Position numbers and translations under genes: made by a program. Below, piece by piece: positions 1 through 6,097 of a stretch of 13,664 bases of DNA (the stretch's first letter is position 1; each line of letters starts with the position of its first letter). The DNA is taken from assembly GCA_045643465.1 (NCBI GenBank), contig JAZUKV010000003.1, positions 1 to 13,664 of the forward strand, in the 5' to 3' direction. Origin of the DNA: CAG-492 sp045643465 (GTDB taxonomy: Bacteria > Bacillota > Clostridia > TANB77 > CAG-508). The notes under the pieces are model-generated. The model did not search any database, was not told the origin of the DNA, and saw only the letters and a program-made list of their open reading frames with translations.

Positions 1-164
1 ATAAATCTAATAATTTAATATTAAATCACCTCATTTTTTAATTTTTTTTGGAAATTTTTCAAGAAAATATTTGAATAAAAATTTAAAAAGAATTTAATTT
101 ATAACCTTATACATATTACTATATTTTTTATTATTTGTCTACAATTAATTTTATAATATTAACT

Positions 165-197
165 AAAAAATTGAGCACATTAATGCTCAATTTTTTT
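165..197 (-). terminator. Terminator of the surface-protein operon
   Basis: A 13-bp perfect stem (165-177 paired with 184-196, core TTGAGCA/TGCTCAA) closes a 6-nt loop. On the minus strand it follows the LPXTG gene's stop codon directly and ends in a run of U. The structure is nearly symmetrical, with T-runs on both strands, so it could also stop plus-strand transcripts entering from the left. Bases 1-164 are very AT-rich and show no gene. Confidence 0.9.
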
Positions 198-198
198 A

Positions 199-1230
199 TT
201 ATTTATTTTTTTTATTTCTTATTATTAATAATATTACAGCTAATAATATTATAGCTCCTAATATTATATATATATACATGAACTGACCTGTCTTTGGAAG
301 AACTTCTTCTGTCACAGGTTTAATTGATTCATATCTATAACTTACATATTTATCTTCAATTGTATAATTACCTTTTGCTTCGCCTTCTAGTCCTAAATAT
401 TTGTATCCTGGTATTTCTTCACCTGTTTCTGAAACTTCATAATTAGTTCCAACTTCACCTGATATTATATCATCTTGGTGTATTTTATTACCATTTTCAT
501 CTAAATATTGTATAAATACTCTACCTATTTTAGTTTCTGGCTTTATTGATTCATATTCATATGTTACAATTGTATCTTCTTCTTTGTATTCACCTGTTGT
601 TTCTCCAATAACTCTTTTAAAAGTATAACCTGGTATAGGTTCACCAACTTCATCTACCTCATACGCAGTACCTACTGTTTCCGTAGTTGTTGTTCTTTTT
701 AAGATTGTTCCATTCTCGTCAACATACAAAAGTATAAGATTTCCTGTTCCTAACTCGCCGATTGCTTTGAATTTAAATTGTAATACATATTGTTTATTTT
801 GATATTCATTTCCTGCATTTACATTCATACTTGTTTTTACTTTAAATTCTTCTGTTTCTCCTGGTTCCATAGTTGTTGAAACTGTTTTTAAATCTGTATA
901 ACTTCCATTATAAACCTCTTCTCCAGCTTTATTAGTTACTTGCATATCTATCATATCTAAAATTCCATCATCTTTTTCGGTAATGCTGATTTCAACTTCA
1001 ACAGTTGCTGGTTTGCTTCCCTTATTATTTAATGTTATTTTTGATTCATCTGAATCTCCTGGTAAAAATCCATCTAATGTCCAAGATAAATCTGTATTAT
1101 CTGATTCCATTTTAATATTTCTTCCATCAAATATTACATCTATTCCTACTTCTGCTGCTAATGCTTTTATTGGTAACCATATCATTAATACCATTAGTAT
1201 TAGCATACATACTATTTTTGTTCTTTTCAA
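199..1230 (-). CDS. LPXTG wall-anchored protein with two MucBP-like repeats
   Basis: A 343-residue surface protein. It has a signal peptide (basic start, hydrophobic residues 6-25, likely cleavage after ALA near residue 25). An N-terminal domain of about 130 residues (26-160) resembles the immunoglobulin-like 'PGD..ESKITLNN' domains often found beside TasA-like proteins. Two MucBP-like beta repeats follow (about 164-228 and 236-303), each with a YVDENG or YLDENG start and an EEIPGY or EPIPGY centre. The sorting signal is LPKTG at 311-315, then a membrane helix and a basic tail. The start is TTG: a GGGGG ribosome binding site lies 8 nt upstream and overlaps the stop codon of the preceding gene, 12 bp away. 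The sortase encoded upstream probably anchors it to peptidoglycan. MucBP domains are associated with mucin or host-glycan binding, so an adhesin or fibre-base role is inferred. Domain limits are read by eye. Confidence 0.85.
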   Translation of the reverse strand: MKRTKIVCMLILMVLMIWLPIKALAAEVGIDVIFDGRNIKMESDNTDLSWTLDGFLPGDSDESKITLNNKGSKPATVEVEISITEKDDGILDMIDMQVTNKAGEEVYNGSYTDLKTVSTTMEPGETEEFKVKTSMNVNAGNEYQNKQYVLQFKFKAIGELGTGNLILLYVDENGTILKRTTTTETVGTAYEVDEVGEPIPGYTFKRVIGETTGEYKEEDTIVTYEYESIKPETKIGRVFIQYLDENGNKIHQDDIISGEVGTNYEVSETGEEIPGYKYLGLEGEAKGNYTIEDKYVSYRYESIKPVTEEVLPKTGQFMYIYIILGAIILLAVILLIIRNKKNK

Positions 1231-1242
1231 ATTGCATTCCCC

Positions 1243-1839
1243 CTATCTTTCAACGCCATTAGGTAAATCTTCTATCTGGAATATTTCTTTCCATGCTTCG
1301 TTTGAAACTTGTGAATATTCTAATAAAACTCTAACATCAGTTCTTAATTCATATCTAGTCACAGTAGAAGGGACTTCTAATATTTCCCAGCTTACTTTTA
1401 AGTCTTCTGTAGTTTGATATGGATCTAATATATTTTTATAATAATAGTATTCACCTTGTCTTATCCAATTTCCACCATCTTCAAACTCTAATTTTATATC
1501 TTCTTGTGGAACTGCAATTGTTCTCCATTCATCAATTTCTTGACCTTTTTCTGTTCCAGTAAAATGATATTCAACAATTGGAATAAATCTCATTCTAACA
1601 TATGCTTTTTTATCAGCTACAGATTTTCCTTTTACTGTTTTATCATTTCTTTTTAATCCTATTTCTGGTACTTCTTCTGAATCTGGCCAATCCTCTACTA
1701 ACACAACCTCAATTTTTCCAATGTTAATTTTTGCATTTTTCTTTTGCTTTGCACTAAATAACGCAAATACAATCGATGACAAAATAATTAGTATTGCTAA
1801 TATTGCAACTACTATTCCTATTTTCTTTTTCTTGTTCAT
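1243..1839 (-). CDS. BsaA/TasA-like small surface protein
   Basis: A 198-residue protein starting with MNKKKK, then a single hydrophobic segment (about 8-28), then a beta-rich exported domain. The pattern of a short basic N-terminus, a hydrophobic helix ending near residue 28, a segment rich in Lys and Asn, and then 'INIGKIEVVLVEDW' matches SipW-dependent biofilm matrix proteins (TasA/BsaA/CalY type). The motif KAYVRMRFIPIVEY around residues 78-92 is typical of that group. It lacks an LPXTG signal, so it may be polymerised or released. It starts 14 bp after the upstream gene's stop with a GAGGGG ribosome binding site, which places it firmly in the operon. It could also be a minor pilin-like subunit. 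Family assignment is by sequence pattern only. Confidence 0.7.
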   Translation of the reverse strand: MNKKKKIGIVVAILAILIILSSIVFALFSAKQKKNAKINIGKIEVVLVEDWPDSEEVPEIGLKRNDKTVKGKSVADKKAYVRMRFIPIVEYHFTGTEKGQEIDEWRTIAVPQEDIKLEFEDGGNWIRQGEYYYYKNILDPYQTTEDLKVSWEILEVPSTVTRYELRTDVRVLLEYSQVSNEAWKEIFQIEDLPNGVER

Positions 1840-1853
1840 TTGTTTTCACCCCT

Positions 1854-2558
1854 CTAACTTATAATCTCTGTATCAACAATTGTCCATTCAGAATTTTCAT
1901 TATGCTCATATTGCATTGCTTCTGTTATTACTTCAACTGTTAATGTTTTTTCTTCAAATAAGTATGAAGTTTTAGGGCTTAATAAAATATTAAAACAAAT
2001 ATCATCTTCTGATACATTATTGTCATCAGTTACATTTCCTGTACTTCCTGAATTATAATTAACTTCTTGAGATTTTCCTGTAGATTTTGTACCATCCAAA
2101 ATATCACCGCTGATTTCATATACTAATCCATATTTATCAACATCAGCTATTTTTTCATAGTTTACATTTATTGCTTTTTTAGGACCGTCTTCACTTTTGA
2201 AATCTTCAAGAATTTCTTCTTTTGTCAAATTAGCAGGATATAAATATATAACTTGATCTTCATTTGGTACTTCTTCATTCCAATAAATTTTTAATTTATT
2301 TCTTGTATATACCGCAGCTGTACCAATATTTTTTACTTTCCAAGTTACACCTTTGATATCACCAGGATCCCAATCTGCAATTTCTTTTGTCTTTTCACCT
2401 GCGGAATCAATTAATTGCAAATTTATATCATCTACTTCTACTGTTCCTGTCTTAACCTTATTTTGTATAACTGTATACGATATAACAGATGCCCCAACGA
2501 TTCCGATAAATAGAATTAGTATTAGCGTACTTATACTAATCTTCTTTACCTTTTTCAT
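1854..2558 (-). CDS. TasA-like (SipW-dependent type) secreted protein, first gene of operon
   Basis: A 234-residue protein with a basic N-terminus, a hydrophobic helix (about 7-30) and an exported beta-rich domain. The features 'GTVEVDDINLQLID', 'WDPGDIKGVTWKVKNIGTAAVYTRNKLKIYW' and a late 'TVEVITEAMQYEHN' are hallmarks of TasA-like or camelysin-like proteins, in which GD(I/V) followed by a 'VKNxGxxxxYxR' strand recurs. It is preceded by an AAAGGAG ribosome binding site and its own promoter at 2598-2626. It has no sorting signal. It is probably a structural subunit of an extracellular fibre or matrix, secreted with the next gene's product and tethered through the LPXTG protein. The fibre role is inferred from gene content. 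Confidence 0.7.
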   Translation of the reverse strand: MKKVKKISISTLILILFIGIVGASVISYTVIQNKVKTGTVEVDDINLQLIDSAGEKTKEIADWDPGDIKGVTWKVKNIGTAAVYTRNKLKIYWNEEVPNEDQVIYLYPANLTKEEILEDFKSEDGPKKAINVNYEKIADVDKYGLVYEISGDILDGTKSTGKSQEVNYNSGSTGNVTDDNNVSEDDICFNILLSPKTSYLFEEKTLTVEVITEAMQYEHNENSEWTIVDTEIIS

Positions 2559-2597
2559 TTTGTTCTCCTTTCCTAAATTTTACTTTTGTGCAATTTA

Positions 2598-2626
2598 ATT
2601 ATATATTATAGTACTTATATTATCAA
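2598..2626 (-). promoter_or_regulatory. Sigma-A promoter of the TasA-like/LPXTG operon
   Basis: On the minus strand, TTGATA (2626-2621) and TATAAT (2603-2598) are separated by exactly 17 bp. The leader to the start codon at 2558 is about 35 nt and contains the AAAGGAG ribosome binding site. The promoter lies just downstream of the sortase terminator, so the three-gene operon does not depend on sortase read-through. Confidence 0.75.
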
Positions 2627-2631
2627 CAATT

Positions 2632-2673
2632 TTAAAAAAATAAATCCAAATTATTTACTAATTCGGATTTATT
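2632..2673 (-). terminator. Terminator downstream of the sortase gene
   Basis: AATAAATCC (2639-2647) pairs with GGATTTATT (2665-2673). One A/C mismatch is followed by an AATT/AATT extension and a 7-nt loop. On the minus strand the hairpin is followed by seven T. It sits 6 bp after the sortase stop codon and separates the sortase from the downstream operon. Confidence 0.85.
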
Positions 2674-2679
2674 ATCAAA

Positions 2680-3309
2680 CTAAATTATTTTTGCTCTGAT
2701 TAACAATCTTTTTTTTGAATTTCCATTACATGTAATCATGGTCAATATATTGTTTTCATTGTCTTCTAGCACACTCGTATCTGTAGCATTTATAATTTTC
2801 TTTTCATATACTTCATATTGATATTTTTGACCAACTAAATTTGTTATTTCAACATAATCTCCAATTTCCAATTCCTTTAGCTTCGCAAACATTGTGAAAT
2901 TTCTCATATTATGCCCTGCTAGGCACAAGTTTCCTTTTCCATCTATATTATTATTAGAAATTTTACATATAGATTGCCAAAGTGAATCTTCACTTTCATA
3001 TTTAATAATTGGATATTCTATTTTAATTTTGTCTATTCTAATTTTCCCTAAGACATATTTATCATTAATTTTTGCTGTCATATATTGATTTTCAACATTT
3101 TCCACTTTTTCATTTATATTTTCATAATTTTCTTTATTCTCTTCAATAATCTTATCTATTTCCTTAATCGTTTCTACAGCATCACTTTCAATTTTTTTGG
3201 CAGTTGCGCAATCATAAATAAAAAAAACTATAAATAGTATTATGGCAATAATTAATATAAAAAATATTATTGCACTAATTTTATCTTTTTTAATTTTATT
3301 ATTTTTCAT
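2680..3309 (-). CDS. Sortase (class B/D-like transpeptidase)
   Basis: A 209-residue membrane-anchored sortase. It cleaves sorting signals such as LPXTG and attaches the protein to peptidoglycan or to another subunit. One N-terminal membrane helix (about 11-32) is followed by a charged, probably coiled linker rich in Glu and Lys (40-75), then the sortase barrel. Catalytic residues are visible: His133 in LAGHN, Cys194 in TMITCNG and Arg201 in KKRLLIRAK. 'GHNMRNFTMFAKL' recalls class B, while 'LKELEIGDYVEI' and the short C-terminal end recall class D, so the class is left open. The start at 3309 is chosen because AAAGGAGG lies just before it; an in-frame ATG six codons upstream (3327) lies ahead of that ribosome binding site. 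The LPKTG protein at 199-1230 is the obvious substrate. Confidence 0.9.
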   Translation of the reverse strand: MKNNKIKKDKISAIIFFILIIAIILFIVFFIYDCATAKKIESDAVETIKEIDKIIEENKENYENINEKVENVENQYMTAKINDKYVLGKIRIDKIKIEYPIIKYESEDSLWQSICKISNNNIDGKGNLCLAGHNMRNFTMFAKLKELEIGDYVEITNLVGQKYQYEVYEKKIINATDTSVLEDNENNILTMITCNGNSKKRLLIRAKII

Positions 3310-3340
3310 TTCAACCTCCTTTTTCATTTGTCTAATATTA

Positions 3341-3369
3341 ATTTTATATTATATATATTTTTTTGTAAA
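3341..3369 (-). promoter_or_regulatory. Probable promoter of the sortase gene
   Basis: On the minus strand, TTTACA (3369-3364) and TAAAAT (3346-3341) are spaced by 17 bp, about 30 nt upstream of the sortase start. The region is extremely AT-rich, so chance matches are likely. The interval 3310-3459 is divergent and must also hold the promoter for the DUF1858 gene, for which I saw no convincing pair of boxes. Confidence 0.5.
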
Positions 3370-3459
3370 TAGAGCACTGTACTTTATTAAAAAAACGTGG
3401 TAAAATGTTGTTATAAATTTTTTAAAAAATATTAATACTATTTTGAGGAAGGTGAAATT

Positions 3460-3642
3460 ATGATTAATAAAGATACAAAAATCGGAGATTTAATAAAAGA
3501 ATATCCTGATAAAGCTGAAATATTATTAGCTGCAGGTATGCACTGTTTAGGATGCCCTGCTTCTCAAGCTGAAACATTAGAAGAAGCTTGTGATGTTCAT
3601 GGTATAGATGTAGAAGAATTAGTTAAACAATTAAATGCGTAG
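3460..3642 (+). CDS. DUF1858-domain protein, 60 residues
   Basis: A complete small cytoplasmic protein consisting only of the DUF1858 domain. The 'KIGDLIKEYPDKAEILLAAGMHCLGCPAS' pattern (residues 7-35, read discontinuously) is characteristic, with a CxxC pair at Cys29 and Cys32. A helical C-terminal part (ETLEEACDVHGIDVEELVKQL) completes it. Stand-alone members and the fused form in hybrid-cluster-associated disulfide reductases are widespread in anaerobes. A redox or metal role through the CxxC is plausible but unproven. An AGGAAGGTG ribosome binding site precedes the ATG. It is monocistronic: a terminator follows immediately, and prfA has its own promoter. Confidence 0.9.
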   Translation: MINKDTKIGDLIKEYPDKAEILLAAGMHCLGCPASQAETLEEACDVHGIDVEELVKQLNA

Positions 3643-3650
3643 TATTTTTA

Positions 3651-3680
3651 AAGCTTGATGATTTTATATCAAGCTTTTTT
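3651..3680 (+). terminator. Terminator after the DUF1858 gene
   Basis: AAGCTTGAT (3651-3659) pairs perfectly with ATCAAGCTT (3668-3676) across an 8-nt loop and is followed by a T-run (3675-3680). Confidence 0.9.
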
Positions 3681-3704
3681 ACTTGTTTACAAATTTAAAT
3701 TAAC

Positions 3705-3733
3705 TTGTCAAAACCTTAAAAATGTTGTATAAT
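3705..3733 (+). promoter_or_regulatory. Promoter of prfA
   Basis: TTGTCA (3705-3710) and TATAAT (3728-3733) are 17 bp apart. Transcription should start near 3740. This excludes the in-frame ATG at 3722, which lies inside the promoter spacer, and supports the ATG at 3773. Confidence 0.85.
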
Positions 3734-3772
3734 ACGGATATTGAAATTTTAAAAAAAGAGGAGAGAAATATA

Positions 3773-4834
3773 ATGTTTCAAAAACTTGAAGATGTTGAGA
3801 AAAAATATATGGATTTAACAAAAAAAATTAGTGATCCTGATATAATTGCTGCTCAAACAGAATGGAAAAATTATATGAAAGAACATGCTGATTTAGAGCC
3901 TATTGTATTAAAATATAGAGAATATAAAAAAGTAGAAGCACAGCTTGCCGAAGCCAAAGAAATGTTATCAGATCCTGATTTAAAGGAACTTGCTGAAATT
4001 GAAATGTTGGAAGCTAAAGAACAACTTCCTAAAATTGAAGAAGAGCTAAAATTACTTTTAATCCCTAAGGATCCAGACGATGATAAAAATATTATATGTG
4101 AAATTAGAGCTGGTACTGGTGGAGATGAAGCTGCACTATTTGCAGGTACATTATTCAGAATGTATTCTATGTATGCAGAAAGAAAACACTGGAAATTAGA
4201 AATTTTAAATGAAAATGAAACTGGTCTTGGTGGATATAAAGAAATTTCATTTATGATTACTGGAAAAGGTGCATATAGTAGATTAAAGTTTGAAAGTGGT
4301 GCTCATAGAGTTCAAAGAGTCCCTGATACTGAAAGTAGTGGTAGAATTCATACATCAGCAGCTACTGTAGCAGTTTTACCAGTTGTTGAAGATGTTGAAA
4401 TTGAAATTAATCCTGCAGATATAAAAATGGATGTTTTTAGATCTTCTGGGGCTGGAGGTCAGCATATTAACAAAACATCATCTGCCGTAAGACTTACACA
4501 TATTCCTACTGGTATTGTGGCAGAATGTCAAACTGAAAGATCTCAATTCCAAAATAGAGATTACGCTATGAAACTATTAAAATCAAGATTATATGAAATA
4601 GAAAGAGAAAAAAGAGATAAAGCTAGAGAAGACAATAGAAGAAGCCAAGTCGGATCTGGTGATAGAAGCGAAAAAATTAGAACTTATAACTATCCTCAAG
4701 GTCGTATTACTGACCATAGAATAGGTATGAGTATTTATCAAATGGATGATTTCCTTAATGGAAATTTAGATGAATTAATTAATAATTTAGCTGCTGCGGA
4801 TAGTGCTGAAAAACTAAGAAGTGATGATGAATAA
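3773..4834 (+). CDS. prfA: Peptide chain release factor 1 (RF1)
   Basis: RF1 recognises UAA and UAG in the ribosomal A site and triggers hydrolysis of peptidyl-tRNA. From the ATG at 3773, with GAGGAGAG seven bases upstream, the protein has 353 residues, normal for the family. The N-terminal helical domain 1 (1-100) precedes 'IRAGTGGDEAALFAG'. The stop-codon recognition tripeptide in RVQRVPDTES is PDT (184-186), in the RF1 position equivalent to PAT of E. coli. The catalytic GGQ is at 228-230 in SGAGGQHINK and is followed by SAVRLTHIPTGI. The REKRDKARED and SQVGSGDRSEKIRTYNYPQ segments are typical of RF1/RF2. The C-terminus reads LNGNLDELINNL. No prmC (GGQ methyltransferase) gene is adjacent, unlike in many Firmicutes. 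The gene is monocistronic. Confidence 0.97.
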   Translation: MFQKLEDVEKKYMDLTKKISDPDIIAAQTEWKNYMKEHADLEPIVLKYREYKKVEAQLAEAKEMLSDPDLKELAEIEMLEAKEQLPKIEEELKLLLIPKDPDDDKNIICEIRAGTGGDEAALFAGTLFRMYSMYAERKHWKLEILNENETGLGGYKEISFMITGKGAYSRLKFESGAHRVQRVPDTESSGRIHTSAATVAVLPVVEDVEIEINPADIKMDVFRSSGAGGQHINKTSSAVRLTHIPTGIVAECQTERSQFQNRDYAMKLLKSRLYEIEREKRDKAREDNRRSQVGSGDRSEKIRTYNYPQGRITDHRIGMSIYQMDDFLNGNLDELINNLAAADSAEKLRSDDE

Positions 4835-4846
4835 TAAAATAAAATT

Positions 4847-4877
4847 AAATCCCCTGATATTTATTCAGGGGATTTTT
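4847..4877. terminator. Bidirectional terminator between prfA and the dockerin gene
   Basis: AAATCCCCTGA (4847-4857) pairs perfectly with TCAGGGGATTT (4865-4875) over a 7-nt loop. A T-run follows on the plus strand. The minus strand is also U-rich after the stem, and the convergent dockerin gene stops at 4882, so one hairpin probably serves both genes. Confidence 0.9.
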
Positions 4878-4881
4878 GTTG

Positions 4882-5910
4882 CTATTTAACAACAGCTTTA
4901 AAACCACTATCATTAAATTCTACTAAATAGCACTTTCCAGAAATCTTTTCTGTCCACTGGTAAAACTTCGTAGGAACAACTTTTAACCTTTGCAATCTGG
5001 GTGGATCAGATGTGAAATACAATAATATTGTTTTCAAATCATCTAATTCTAATTTTCCATTACCATCATAATCATATTTTTTCAAATATCGACTTTCTGC
5101 ATACGGATTTCCCTGTTCCATTTCAACTAAACATTCACTTAAGATTCGTACATCTGAATCATTTAAGTTTTCGTATGGAACCAATGATGTTTTGGATACT
5201 TTATCTTCGTAGATATCTACGGGTACATTTGAGCCTTCATATCTCCACATAATAATTCCTTTAACCATAGACTGATTTTTATCTACAATTATTGGATATT
5301 CTATTGGCGCTTTTGAAAGAGCTTTATATGCCCATACGTTATAATCTGAATCGAAAAATATAAATGTAGTAGAATCCATATTATATCCGTCTACGGATTC
5401 AACTGGACATTTAGTATCTTTAACATTTATCTCAGATAGTGCTTCATTTATTTTTTCAATTACTGCTCTATCTGTGTTTACAGTTGTTATTGAAGTTGTA
5501 CTTGCGGTTGTTGACGTAGTAGTCGTTTTTTTCGTCGTTGTCGTACTTGTCGTTGTTGACGTAGTAGTCGGCTTTTTCGTCGTTGTTGTGCTTGTTGTTG
5601 TCGTCGCAGTTGTTGTTTCTCCCTGGACATTTCCATAGATTATTACCTTTTTTAAAAGTACTAAATCGAAAATGTCTAGCTGGTTGTCACCATTCAAATC
5701 TGCCTTTTTTGCATACTCTTCAGAAATATTGGATTTTCCAATTAAATATTTCTGCAGTATTACACCATCAGCAATATTTGTGGCTCCATCTCCGTTGAGA
5801 TCACCAACAGTTGCAGCATTAGCAACAATTACAGTGTGTGTGAACATACTTAATATAACAAAAACCATTAATACTAAGAATGTTCCTTTGAATATAGTCC
5901 GTTTTTTCAT
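4882..5910 (-). CDS. Secreted dockerin protein with Thr-rich linker and unknown C-terminal domain
   Basis: A 342-residue protein. A signal peptide (basic MKKR, hydrophobic 8-30, cleavage near ANA at 32) leads into a type I dockerin at about 36-92. The dockerin has two calcium loops, GDLNGDGATNIAD and ADLNGDNQLDIFD, each followed by a helix. A linker of almost only Thr, Ser and paired Lys (99-143) follows. Residues 145-342 form a domain I do not recognise; it contains one further isolated EF-hand/dockerin-like half (YDYDGNGKLELDDLKTILL, 279-297). No glycoside hydrolase or binding module is apparent. A dockerin binds a cohesin on a scaffoldin or the cell surface, so the protein is probably displayed or complexed there. 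The start follows AAAGGAGGG with an 8-nt spacing. Function beyond docking is unknown. Confidence 0.88.
   Translation of the reverse strand: MKKRTIFKGTFLVLMVFVILSMFTHTVIVANAATVGDLNGDGATNIADGVILQKYLIGKSNISEEYAKKADLNGDNQLDIFDLVLLKKVIIYGNVQGETTTATTTTSTTTTKKPTTTSTTTSTTTTKKTTTTSTTASTTSITTVNTDRAVIEKINEALSEINVKDTKCPVESVDGYNMDSTTFIFFDSDYNVWAYKALSKAPIEYPIIVDKNQSMVKGIIMWRYEGSNVPVDIYEDKVSKTSLVPYENLNDSDVRILSECLVEMEQGNPYAESRYLKKYDYDGNGKLELDDLKTILLYFTSDPPRLQRLKVVPTKFYQWTEKISGKCYLVEFNDSGFKAVVK
5501..5605 (-). repeat. 45-bp tandem repeat encoding the Thr/Lys linker
   Basis: Copy one (5501-5545) and copy two (5546-5590) differ at only a few bases, and a partial third copy follows. The 45-bp period equals 15 residues (STTTTKK plus PTTTSTTT-like units), so copy-number change keeps the reading frame. 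The repeat is coding, inside the dockerin gene at 4882-5910. Confidence 0.85.
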
Positions 5911-5978
5911 TTGAAAACCCTCCTTTAAAATTTTTTTAGGTTCGAACTTATTCTTTCTTTACTCACATGTACATTATA

Positions 5979-6008
5979 ATTATACAATTTTTCACAGTAT
6001 TATGTCAA
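5979..6008 (-). promoter_or_regulatory. Promoter of the dockerin gene
   Basis: On the minus strand a consensus TTGACA (6008-6003) is followed after 18 bp by TATAAT (5984-5979). A second overlapping TATAAT lies directly downstream (5978-5973). The 5' leader would be about 60 nt, ending with the GGAGG site before 5910. Confidence 0.85.
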
Positions 6009-6047
6009 TTTTTTTATATTACACTATATTTACCATTTAATTTTCTT

Positions 6048-6092
6048 ATAAAAAAAATCAATAGAAACATTTAAACTTGTTCCTATTGATTT
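6048..6092 (-). terminator. Terminator of the amylase-tex operon
   Basis: AAATCAATAG (6055-6064) pairs with CTATTGATTT (6083-6092). One mismatch and an AACA/TGTT extension follow. On the minus strand the stem ends in a run of T and the hairpin starts 5 bp after the tex stop codon. Confidence 0.9.
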
Positions 6093-6097
6093 ATAAT

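Noticed and set aside
1..164. Possible small gene or RNA at the left edge
   Set aside because: The stretch is almost entirely A and T, with no ORF, ribosome binding site or stable structure that I could support.
983..1417. Plus-strand ORF of 144 codons across two surface genes
   Set aside because: It lies antisense to two operon genes with good family signatures and has no plausible translation signal.
3722..3772. Upstream ATG giving a longer RF1
   Set aside because: It lies within the spacer of a strong promoter and adds 17 residues not expected in RF1; the ATG at 3773 has its own ribosome binding site.
5501..5605. Regular repeats suggesting a CRISPR array
   Set aside because: The repeats are directly adjacent without unique spacers and encode the Thr/Lys linker in frame with a clear secreted protein.
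5911..5978. Riboswitch in the dockerin leader
   Set aside because: The leader of about 60 nt is too short and shows no conserved aptamer or terminator switch.
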